From Ktedonobacter sp. SOSP1-85 (GTDB lineage: Bacteria > Chloroflexota > Ktedonobacteria > Ktedonobacterales > Ktedonobacteraceae): DNA of 64,000 nt. Shown here piece by piece: positions 53,275 to 61,330 of the stretch. The DNA lies in the NCBI RefSeq assembly GCF_016587415.1, contig NZ_BNJI01000001.1, positions 372,001 through 436,000 of the forward strand, written 5' to 3'. A program made the position numbers and the translations under genes. The notes under the pieces are model-generated. The model saw only the letters and a list, made by a program, of their open reading frames with translations, was not told where the DNA came from and searched no databases. The stretch's first letter is position 1. Every line of letters begins with the position of its first letter.

Positions 53275-54030
53275 CTACAGGACCTCTCTTGCTTCTTCAT
53301 ACCCAAGGGATTCGGCTTGTTGAAAAGCGTGGTGTGCCTCAGCCTGTCTGCCGAGGTGTTGAAGCGCACGCCCTCGGTGATAGTGGGCGCGCGCATGGGT
53401 CGGATCAAGGGCCAGGGCCTGGTCAAAGTCGGCCAAGGCCTGCTGGTAGTCCTGGAGCGTCGCGTACACCGCGCCTCGGTTGTGATAGATGTGGACATTG
53501 CTGGGATCAAGACGAAGGGCCTGGTCAAAGTCGGCGATCGCCTGCTGGCACTCATGGAGGGCAGCGTGCGCGTTGCCTCGGTTGTAGTAGGCGTCGGCAG
53601 AGCTGGGATCAAGGCGGAGGGTTTGATCAAAGTCGGCGATCGCCTGCTGGTACTCGTTGAGGGCATGGTACACACAACCTCGGTTGTAGTAGGCGTCGGC
53701 AGAGCTGGGATCGAGGCGGAGGGTTTGGTCAAAATCGGCGATCGCCTGCTGGTACTCGTTGAGGTCGACATACGCAGTGCCTCGGTTGTAGTAGGTGGCG
53801 GTGGAGTCGGGAGCGAGGCGAAGGGCCTGGTCAAAGTCGGCCAAGGCCTGCTGGTAGTCTTTGAGATCAGCATAGGCGGCCCCGCGGTTGTGGTAGGCCC
53901 GGGCATAGCTGGGATCGAGACGAAGGGCCTGCCCATAGGCGGCTATTGCCTGCTGGTACTCGTGGAAGGCGGCGTGAACATTGCCTTCCTGCACCCATTG
54001 TTCTTTGGTCTGCGGCTGTGGAGATTCCAT
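53275..54030 (-). CDS. Tetratricopeptide-repeat protein
   Basis: 251 residues with about seven TPR units of 34 residues (residues 10-250), each with the YYNRG and ADFDQALRLDP type consensus. There is no signal peptide or catalytic domain. It would act as a protein-protein scaffold. The middle repeats are nearly identical in DNA (53569-53760), which suggests recent unit duplication. It is isolated among transposon debris. Confidence 0.9.
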   Translation of the reverse strand: MESPQPQTKEQWVQEGNVHAAFHEYQQAIAAYGQALRLDPSYARAYHNRGAAYADLKDYQQALADFDQALRLAPDSTATYYNRGTAYVDLNEYQQAIADFDQTLRLDPSSADAYYNRGCVYHALNEYQQAIADFDQTLRLDPSSADAYYNRGNAHAALHECQQAIADFDQALRLDPSNVHIYHNRGAVYATLQDYQQALADFDQALALDPTHARAHYHRGRALQHLGRQAEAHHAFQQAESLGYEEAREVL

Positions 54031-54299
54031 GTGTCTATTCCTTTCCAGGGAGAACCACTCAATGATCTCAAGAGCGCTCGCTCGCTAGAGCAAGGTGGGT
54101 TCCTGCAAGGAGACGCTCTCCCCTAGCAAAAAACCGTTTCAAACAGAGTGTTTTCGCTAGGTTGGCGGCACGTCTCATGCTTGCTACATCCACCAAAAAG
54201 CGGGCCGAATCTCTATGAAGCCATTATAATTCGTGAGGTTGGGTTGATCAATCAGGGCGCGCTAGAGACTGTTGGGGGGGAAGGACGATCAGGAGCACC
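54031..54299. other. Intergenic, nothing supported
   Basis: The upstream region of the TPR gene followed by AT-mixed sequence; no RNA gene or clear promoter was recognised. Confidence 0.4.
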
Positions 54300-54602
54300 A
54301 GTCTTCGGCTCTTTGGGGGCTGAAAAAAGAACTGATCAATATTGAAGATCCAGGCTGGCCCCTGGTCCAAGAATGGATTGCTACTGCTCGGAATCAAGTA
54401 GAGGTCCTTGGTAGCGATCGCACGCGTGGTGAAGAAGTCTTGCTCCATCTCCAGGTGACGACACGCTCACCGATGGGAGCCATCGCACTGAAAACTGGGG
54501 GCATCCTCATCGACCATGGATGGCTTCGTTTTCTCGGGTCGGGAAACGCTCGGATGCGTGGCAATTTACAGTCCTGGAATAGCGGGGATCTTTTGACAGG
54601 AT
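54300..54602 (+). pseudogene. DUF2625-like gene, truncated
   Basis: The frame reads LKKELINIEDPGWPLVQEWI, then LHLQVTTRSPMGAIALKTGG and IDHGWLRFLGSGNARMRGNL. This is the conserved first half of DUF2625 proteins. The C-terminal half is absent; the frame stops where the Tn554-like fragment begins. The start is also unclear. Confidence 0.65.
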
Positions 54603-54624
54603 CATCCGCTAGAAGATGAGTAAG

Positions 54625-54855
54625 CTACAACTGGTCGTACGCTCTCCCCAGAGCCGTTTGCAGTTGCTTTTTGAGCTGGCGATTCTCCTCCTCTAACGCT
54701 TTGATGCGACAATCTTTGGCAAAAGTGACGAGGTCGCGGCTGGCATCGGTTTTGCCAGCAGGCTGAACGACACGTTCCCGTACGCGTTGTTCCACTTCCT
54801 GGAGCCTCAGGGCGGCGATGCCAGCCGTATTGCGCTCCCAAGTCTTTTCACTCAT
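54625..54855 (-). CDS. Tn554 TnpC-like / DUF6262-like protein, probably shortened
   Basis: 76 residues; the ATG overlaps the stop of the TnpB-like gene (ATGA), the usual tnpB-tnpC arrangement. It has the family start (RNTAGIAALRLQEVEQRV) and the closing coiled coil (RIKALEEENRQLKKQLQTAL), but the central helix-turn-helix seems shortened. It would assist recombination or regulate target choice. Confidence 0.6.
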   Translation of the reverse strand: MSEKTWERNTAGIAALRLQEVEQRVRERVVQPAGKTDASRDLVTFAKDCRIKALEEENRQLKKQLQTALGRAYDQL

Positions 54856-55523
54856 GCTCGCGGCTCCTGGTTGGATTGTTGGCGTTGCTCCCATTCTTCG
54901 TCAGTGTACTCGCGTTCGTACTTATCTGTCTTTGCGACGATCTGCCCTTGTTTGAGCAAGGCAATGGCTGGGCGAACTCGTTCATCCAGATTTTCCTGGT
55001 TGACTTCAGTCCAATGGGCATTTCCAGCCTGCTTGCCGATCTCAATTCGTTCGAGGATTTGCTGTTCGTAGGCTTCGAGTGCAGAAAGATCATCCGGAGT
55101 AAGCACATAGGCCGGACAATGAAAACACGGCAGTTCCACAAATTTACACACGATTTTGGCGGTTTTCAAGCACGAGCCAAGCGCCATCTTCACATTTTGA
55201 CGGTGTTCGCGCACCCGTTCTGGGTCAAACGTATTCTCGCCTGCCATCGGCAGCAACTTCTTGCCAGGAACAAACTCGGGGTTCCCGTCGTTGAACCGGA
55301 CGATCCCCTGCTGCACCGTCTTTTCCCATTGCGTGCGCATGGTCTCATCCAAAATTTTGGCGTAAATGAAGGTCATCTCTGGGCTTGCATGCGCCAGCCA
55401 TTGCTGCACCAGAACGAGCGACATACCTTGGTTCAGCAGCTCAACGGCTTTTGTGCGCCTGAAGGCGTGTGATGAGTAGTTCCGCCTCAAGTTGCGCTGA
55501 AGGGGCAAGGGCAGATGTTCCAT
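54852..55523 (-). pseudogene. Tn554 TnpB-like tyrosine recombinase, C-terminal fragment
   Basis: 223 codons. Only the end of the catalytic domain is left: HAFRRTKAVELLNQGMSLVL, QQWLAHASPEMTFIYAK with the Tyr, then a Cys-containing C-terminal region (CFHCPAYVLTPDDLSALE). The N-terminal ~400 residues are missing; the break lies exactly at the inverted repeat at 55523. Confidence 0.8.
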
Positions 55524-55578
55524 CTAGGGGTCCCGCTACGATCCGTGACACCAGCTGCAAGGTAGCGGGACCCCTAGA
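55523..55578. repeat. 17-bp inverted repeat at a gene junction
   Basis: TCTAGGGGTCCCGCTAC (55523-55539) and its exact complement (55562-55578) enclose 22 bp. It lies between the broken recombinase and a broken transporter gene. Confidence 0.9.
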
Positions 55579-55579
55579 C

Positions 55580-56473
55580 GGCGGTGGTGCATTCCTTCTG
55601 ACGGCAGGCAGTGGTGCATTATTGTACGGGATCATAGAAGGACCGCAGTTCGGCTGGATCTCCTGGCAGGTGCTTAGATCAATGCTGCTTGCGATCTTGC
55701 TTCTTGGCACCTTTCTCTGGTATGAAGCGCGACTCACGTCCCCGATGCTCGATCCACGCCTGTTCCTGCGTGCCGGGGGCGCGCTGGTGCGCTTGGGATT
55801 ATTGCACTGTTCTTTGCGTTATTCAGTCTGTTTTACATCAATGCCCAGTATGTGCAAGACATCAAAGGCTACTCACCGTTGCTCTCTGGCATCTGCATCT
55901 TGCTGGTGGCAATCGTGATGCCGTACGTCAGCGCTCAAAGCACGAAACTGGCCGCACGGCTCGGCGCTCGGTCCACGATCATCCTTGGGCTCTTGACGCT
56001 TGCCGCTGCGATGACGCTGCTGTCATTCGCCACCGCCGCAACCCCCTATCCGCTCTACGGTCTGCTCCTCGCTCTCGCTGGCGTCGGCATGGGACTCGCA
56101 ATGCCGCCACTTTCGGGAACCATGTCTCCCACCCGAGAAAGCGGGCGCCAGCTCAGGACTGAACAGTACCACTCGTGAGTTCGGCACGGCACTAGGCGTT
56201 GCCGTGCTCAGCCCGGTTCTCACCGCTCGCTTCGCGAGCCACTTGCCTTCTGCTTTGCAAAACGTTCCCGGCGCTCAGGGAGAAGCTATGAAACACTCCA
56301 TTACGAGAGCCTTGCAATACGCAGCGAGCCGCCCGAATCCTGTTGTTCGGGACCAACTCCTGCGTGGTACTCGCGATGCATTCACCAGTGCGACGAGCAT
56401 GGGACTGCGCGTCGGAGTAGCACTGCTTCTCCTCACCATTGTCGTTGTTGCCCTCCAGCACCCGAAGGAATAG
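55580..56473 (+). pseudogene. DHA2-type MFS drug exporter, C-terminal part with frameshifts
   Basis: The frames read LLTAGSGALLYGIIEGPQFG...LTSPMLDPRLFLR, then VQDIKGYSPLLSGICILLVA...PPLSGTM, then AVLSPVLTARFASHLPSAL. Together they give the last ~7 membrane helices of an EmrB/QacA-like transporter with frameshifts near 55790 and 56140. The N-terminal half is gone. Confidence 0.85.
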
Positions 56474-56484
56474 AAAGAAAAACG

Positions 56485-56560
56485 GCACAAGAGAAGGCGT
56501 TGTGATCCTTGGCTTTGGGTATCAATTGGATCGTTCTGTGTCGCCGTTTTGTGACAAGGA
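56485..56560 (+). terminator. Imperfect hairpin with T tract
   Basis: AAAACGGC (about 56479) and GCCGTTTT (about 56541) form an outer stem with a long loop, followed by GTG. The remainder of 56474-56796 holds no gene. Confidence 0.4.
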
Positions 56561-56796
56561 GCTCTCAGAATGCAAGAGTGCTCTCTCTGCTTGCAACCAA
56601 CTTTGAAGGCGCAAAAGAACATTTGTTTTGCGATAGATAGTCGCCACAAAACTGCGATACAGAGCGATTCTCCTCATGAAGCGGGCATCCTATCTGATCA
56701 ACGTGACAGATATCAAACCTTTATAGCTAAAGTCGAGTAAACTTAACATCTGCCACATGCCTGCAGGCCGAAGCGTTATTGCTGCTGGTGAATGAT

Positions 56797-57935
56797 TTAG
56801 TTTCTCAGTGGGCGGAAGAAGGCTCGTATGTCCTCGACCAATGTCTGTGGCTGCTCCAGTGCGGCAAAGTGTCCTCCCGCTTTCATCTGTGTCCAACGTT
56901 GGATATTGTAGTGTTGTTGAGCAAGCGAACGTGGTGGAATAGCGATTTCTTCCGGGAAAACTGCAACGCCGGTCGGAACCTCAACTCGCCCAGTAAGTAT
57001 TTCGCCCTGGCGAGAGGTCTCGTAGTAGAGACGAGTCGATGAGTTGATGGTCTGAGTGACCCAATAGATCATGACATTGGTGAGGAGTTCATCTTTCGTG
57101 AAGACGCTCTCGATGTCACCGTGACAATCGCTCCAGGCACGAAACTTCTCAATGATCCAGCCTGCCAGACCGACCGGGGAATCATTCAAGCCATACGCCA
57201 GCGTTTGGGGACGTGTTCCTTGAATACGAGAGTAACCAGACCCTTCAGTAGTAAATCGTGCGAGCCGTTCGCGCCAGCGCCTTTCTTCTTCGTTTGTGGC
57301 ATCTTCCTGCTTATAGTTTAAGCGCGATGACAGAAAATTCAGGTGAATGCCAACGACGTTGTCAGGGTAGGATCTCCCTAACACTGAGCTGATAGCGCTG
57401 CCCCAGCCACCTCCCTGCGCGGCAAAGCGTTCGTAGCCCAGGTCTTGCATGAAGGAGACAAAGACCCCTGCAATACGTGCGACAGAGACACCGCGCACGT
57501 TCGTCGGGCCTGAGAAGCCATAGCCAGGAAGCGAAGGCACAACGACGTCGAAGGCATCAGCCGGATCTCCACGATAACTGGCAGGATCGGTCAGAGGGCC
57601 AATAATCTTGTACATCTCGAAGAAGGACCCGGGCCAGCCGTGTGAGATGAGCAGTGGGAGGGGGGTGTTCCTTTCCCCTTCGCGTGAAGAAAGTGCAACT
57701 GGATACCGTCAATCTCAGTTTTAAATTGAGGGAAGGTATTGAGCAAGCGTTCCTGGGCTCGCCAATCATAGCTGTCATGCCAGTATCTGACGAGTTGCTG
57801 CAAATACGACAGGCTGGTTCCATAGTCCCAATCCGCATCAGGAAGTTCATCAGGCCAGCGCGTGCTGGCTAACCTCTGCCTGAGATCAATCAGGACATCT
57901 TCAGCCACATGAATGGTAAAGGGTTCGCTCACCAT
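56797..57935 (-). pseudogene. Epoxide hydrolase (EHN-type), one frameshift
   Basis: The ATG at 57935 has GGAGGAG 6-7 bases upstream. The first frame holds the EHN cap (FTIHVAEDVLIDLRQRLAST, then LHFLHAKGKG) and the second the catalytic domain (MYKIIGPLTDPASY..., AAQGGGWGSAISS, C-terminal GGHFAALEQP with His). The shift is in six C on the minus strand (57660-57665); a seventh would join them in frame. The nucleophile position reads GGGW, where an Asp (GGDWG) is expected, so even a repaired protein may lack activity. Confidence 0.88.
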
Positions 57936-58095
57936 ACGACACTCCTCCGTTCTTCTAGCTTTCATCGACTTCCATACAAGGGCTGGTGAGAAAGCAACAA
58001 AGAAACAAACAACAAAGAAACAAACAACAAAGTAGTACAAGCCCACCAGATCAGGAAAGGTGCGCATCAACGAACAGCCTCTCTACTCCCCATTT

Positions 58096-58730
58096 CTATA
58101 CACCCGTATGCTCTCGATACCAACGTACAGTTGTACGAATCGCTTCATCCAGAGGCGTCGCGTGCAGACCAAATGTCCGTGCAAAGGTGCTGGAGTCGAC
58201 AATCTGCGGCTCGTGATACTGATAAAACAACTCGTCATATTCGCGTGCAAGGGTCTCATCAAAGACGTCCGCTGCCCTGGCCTGCTCTATCGTCGGCACA
58301 TTGAAGATTTGCAGGCCAATTCCGCACGCAGACGACCCTTCCGCGATGTTGCCGCGTAAGGCATTGCTTCCGTCATCGGCTCTCCATGCGTTTCCCCATA
58401 GAGGTAAAGCGTATCGATCACCACGAGTCTCGCTCCCGCAGAGGCCGCTCCCTCGATCATATTTTCTTGCAAACGAGGAAGCGTCTCCGGCCAGATGTGA
58501 TAGGGGGCGTGGGTGCAGTTGTAGACCACTGAGGCACCCCGGCAGAGATCTTGTACCATCTCCAACCTGGAGGCATCACCCGCCACCAGTTCAGCTCCTG
58601 CTGGCACCTGCCCTTCGCCACTCCGATTGACCAGGCGCACCTGCTTCCCATTTGCCAACAATTCGTCAGCAAGCGTGTTTCCAACAGGGCTTGTTTCGAA
58701 AATGACGTGGAGTTCTTTCGGTGTGTTCAT
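58096..58730 (-). pseudogene. NAD-dependent epimerase-like gene with internal deletion
   Basis: The first frame (58730-58287) holds ELHVIFETSPVGNTLADELL, then DTLYLYGETHGEPMTEAMPY and RKGRLRAELA. The second (58299-58096) holds the end, VPTIEQARAADVFDETLARE and LDEAIRTTVRWYREHTG. About 150 middle residues expected in this family are missing and the junction (~58300) shifts frame. Confidence 0.83.
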
Positions 58731-58804
58731 GACAATTTCCTTCCTTCTCTCATTGGATGAGGTAGAAAGATTTAACGACGTTCGATAAAGGACAAAAAAA
58801 CAGA

Positions 58805-58951
58805 CTACTGACTCTTGTGCGTAGCTTTCCAGGCCACAAGCTGATCCTGGACGGCCTGATGCATCAAGCCCCTGGCCCGTCGTTCCCCTCCCTCAACATG
58901 GTCAACCAGACTGAGACTTACCAGGCCATGTAATGTGCCATCTTTGTCCAT
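58805..58951 (-). CDS. Possible 48-residue protein
   Basis: An ATG 4 bp after the SDR stop on the same strand opens a 48-codon frame (MDKDGTLHGLVSLSLVDHVE, then RARGLMHQAVQDQLVAWK). There is no own ribosome site; translational coupling would be needed. No family recognised; it may be the remnant of a larger gene. Confidence 0.35.
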   Translation of the reverse strand: MDKDGTLHGLVSLSLVDHVEGGERRARGLMHQAVQDQLVAWKATHKSQ

Positions 58952-58955
58952 TCAA

Positions 58956-59810
58956 TTAAGACTGACGATAGTCAGGGAAGTCGGTTGAGCGGGAGAGTGT
59001 CTCCCAGCGCCTCACATCTGTATCAAAGGCCTCGCGACTGGCAGCAAGTGCATCCAAAGCGGCAGAGCCTAAAACCAGGTGCCGAGGAGGAGCCTCGTCG
59101 TTGATCACGCGCAGGATCGCCGCCGCTGCCCTTGCTGGATCACCGGGTTGGTATCCGTTGTTGCGACGCCTTGCCTCGCGTATCGGCTCGTACATCTCAT
59201 CGTAGTCGGAGAGAGAGCGTTCACTGTGCGTCATGGAGCGCCCCAACCAGTCGGTACGGAAGGGTCCGGGCTCTACGGCGGTGACGTAAATGCCCAGATG
59301 AGCCACTTCCTTGCCAAGCGTCTCCAGAATGCCTTCGAGGGCATACTTGCTGCCATGATACCAGGACAAGCCAGGAGAGGTCGTCAGACCGCCAAGAGAG
59401 GTGATGGCGATGATATGACCAGTGCGGCGCGTACGCATAGCAGGGAGTGCTGCCTTGATGAGAGCAACGGTTGCAAAGACGTTGACCTCGAACTGGCGCC
59501 TCAGCTCGTCCATGCTCGCTTCCTCGAACAAGCCCTCATGCCCGTAGCCTGCATTGGCAATCAGAATATCGATGGGTCCATCCTCACGCTCGACCGAGTG
59601 TACCATCGCGGCGACGGCCTTCTCGTTAGTCATCTCGACAATCCTGGCAAGAGCGTTGGTCTGGTGGAGTGCCTCGTAAGTGCTCGCGTCTTCTGTCTTA
59701 CGCACCGTTCCCACGACCCGATGACCTTCCTGGAGAGCTTTGATGGCGCATGCTCGCCCAAAACCGGAACTGACTCCCGTAATGAGAAACGTCTTCTGTC
59801 TGGTATTCAT
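58956..59810 (-). CDS. Short-chain dehydrogenase/reductase
   Basis: 284 residues from the ATG at 59810 (an AAAGG-rich leader upstream; a longer frame to 59906 adds unlike residues). Cofactor motif TGVSSGFG at ~10-17, NAGYG, catalytic Ser in ITSLGG and YHGSK (Tyr/Lys). NADP(H) oxidoreductase of unknown substrate. It is divergent from a LysR gene 134 bp away, so it is the likely target of that regulator. Confidence 0.95.
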   Translation of the reverse strand: MNTRQKTFLITGVSSGFGRACAIKALQEGHRVVGTVRKTEDASTYEALHQTNALARIVEMTNEKAVAAMVHSVEREDGPIDILIANAGYGHEGLFEEASMDELRRQFEVNVFATVALIKAALPAMRTRRTGHIIAITSLGGLTTSPGLSWYHGSKYALEGILETLGKEVAHLGIYVTAVEPGPFRTDWLGRSMTHSERSLSDYDEMYEPIREARRRNNGYQPGDPARAAAAILRVINDEAPPRHLVLGSAALDALAASREAFDTDVRRWETLSRSTDFPDYRQS

Positions 59811-59944
59811 GTCTTTTGCCTTTTCCTTTGAGAACCTGGTGCCTTTTCTCCAACAGAAGGAGACTTGACTCACTTCTTCCCTTGACTCTAGCAGTAAAAT
59901 GAGCATATGTCCAATATATGATCAATATGATGGTGAGAGATTGC
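59811..59944. promoter_or_regulatory. Divergent SDR-LysR control region
   Basis: 134 bp with AT-rich partly symmetric sequence around 59905-59930 (CATATGTCCAATATATG and following), a plausible LysR binding region. No exact T-N11-A box is claimed. Confidence 0.5.
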
Positions 59945-60889
59945 ATGTATAACCAGAACGTCGAGTTGCGTCACCTGCGCTATTTTGTGGCGGTAGCAGA
60001 GGAACTGCACTTTAGCCGTGCTGCTGAGAAATTGCAGATGGCTCAACCACCGCTGAGTCAACAGATTCGCCAGTTGGAGCACATGGTTGGGGTCCGTCTC
60101 TTTGAGCGCAATCACCATTCCGTAATGCTGACCAATGCGGGTCAGTTGTTTCTGGAGGACGCGGTCCGTATTCTTGAGCAGGTGGATCAGGCGCTCATAC
60201 GCATGCAGCAGGCACGACATGGTCAAGTGGGTCGACTGGATATCGGGTTTGTCAACAATGCGGTGGCAACCGAGACCATCATTCCCGATGTGCTCGCAGT
60301 CTACCATCAACGCTTTCCTGCGGTCGAGGTGCGCCTTCGCGAGATGCATCCTGAGGCGCAATTGCAGGCATTGCAAAAGCAGCAGATCCAGATGGGGTTT
60401 GTTGCCAGTTTCCAGAGTGTGCCGGCGGAGTTTGAGACAGAGGTGCTCCAACGCATTCCGTTTGTCGCGGTGCTTGCCCCACAACATCGCTTTGCGTCAC
60501 AGCCCTCCGTCGCGTTGCGTTCCTTGATCAAGGAATCCTTCATCTTATGTCAGCGCCAATCAACTCCTGTTCTCTATGAACGGATCATCCAACGGTGTGG
60601 CGAGAGTCCGCGTGTCACGCAAGAGGTCTCGGACATCCGTATGGTGCTTGGGCTCGTGGCTGCCAATCTGGGTGTCTCCCTTGTGCCAGCCTCAGCGATG
60701 CCCTTGCGCACGGAGGGAGTTATCTATCGCCCGCTCTCCGACGATGGTGATGCCATCATGGTCGAGACCGCTCTTGTGTGGCATCGCAAGAGCTTCTCTC
60801 CAGTTGTTGAGGGATTCCTTGCAGTTGCGCGAGAGTTCACCGCGCACCATGCACAACATCAAGAAGGGATATTCCCGAAGGCAGAATGA
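59945..60889 (+). CDS. LysR-family regulator
   Basis: 314 residues from the ATG at 59945 (GAGAG 8-10 bases upstream). HTH at ~5-65 (LRHLRYFVAVAEELHFSRAA, then PPLSQQIRQLEHMVGVRLFE), and an effector domain of the PBP2 type from ~95. It probably controls the divergent SDR gene in response to its substrate. Confidence 0.95.
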   Translation: MYNQNVELRHLRYFVAVAEELHFSRAAEKLQMAQPPLSQQIRQLEHMVGVRLFERNHHSVMLTNAGQLFLEDAVRILEQVDQALIRMQQARHGQVGRLDIGFVNNAVATETIIPDVLAVYHQRFPAVEVRLREMHPEAQLQALQKQQIQMGFVASFQSVPAEFETEVLQRIPFVAVLAPQHRFASQPSVALRSLIKESFILCQRQSTPVLYERIIQRCGESPRVTQEVSDIRMVLGLVAANLGVSLVPASAMPLRTEGVIYRPLSDDGDAIMVETALVWHRKSFSPVVEGFLAVAREFTAHHAQHQEGIFPKAE

Positions 60890-60946
60890 AATGTCCGCTT
60901 GAGAAGCACACCGCTCGCCCGCAATCATGCCCGCTCTTTCACAGAG

Positions 60947-61073
60947 ACTGGTACAGGGATTGGAATTCGGGTTTGCGAGGGACCTCGATCGCTAGCTCCT
61001 CGCGCAGCGCCCGAAAGACGCTTTTGAGATAAAGATAATCGGGGCGCTCTGCTCGAAGCTGTTTTGCCAATTC
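60947..61073 (-). pseudogene. Fragment of a tyrosine recombinase, SAM-like domain
   Basis: One frame reads [20 protein letters not shown] and [20 protein letters not shown], then stops at 60945-60947. It resembles the core-binding domain of XerC-like recombinases. It is cut at its start by the MITE-like repeat at 61074. Confidence 0.4.
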
Positions 61074-61197
61074 CTGTAAATCCCAACATTAAACTGGCCG
61101 CTTTTACAATAATGATCCCGGTGGGCAAACTATCTCGAACAGCCTGCTCACCAGAATCATTGTTGGATTTTCGCCAGAATAATGTTGGGATTTACAG
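61074..61197. mobile_element. 124-bp MITE-like palindromic element
   Basis: Perfect 18-bp terminal inverted repeats (61074-61091 and 61180-61197; CTGTAAATCCCAACATTA) with imperfect inner symmetry (ATAATGAT, GGTG / CACC, AATCATT). No ORF. It lies in a recombinase fragment. No clear target duplication was seen. Confidence 0.75.
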
Positions 61198-61330
61198 CTG
61201 GTGAAACTGTCTGAGGCACTTCAACCAGCCGTTTTGAGTCTTATTGCTGGAATGGAGGAGCGGCGGGCGCGTGGGAAACACGCTCAAGGAGAGGCCGGCT
61301 CGTGCTTTGGCCTCCCCTAGTTTTGACGAG

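Noticed and set aside
53317..54126. Plus-strand 269-codon frame with regular repeats
   Set aside because: Shadow of the TPR gene on the minus strand; the TPR consensus is far stronger.
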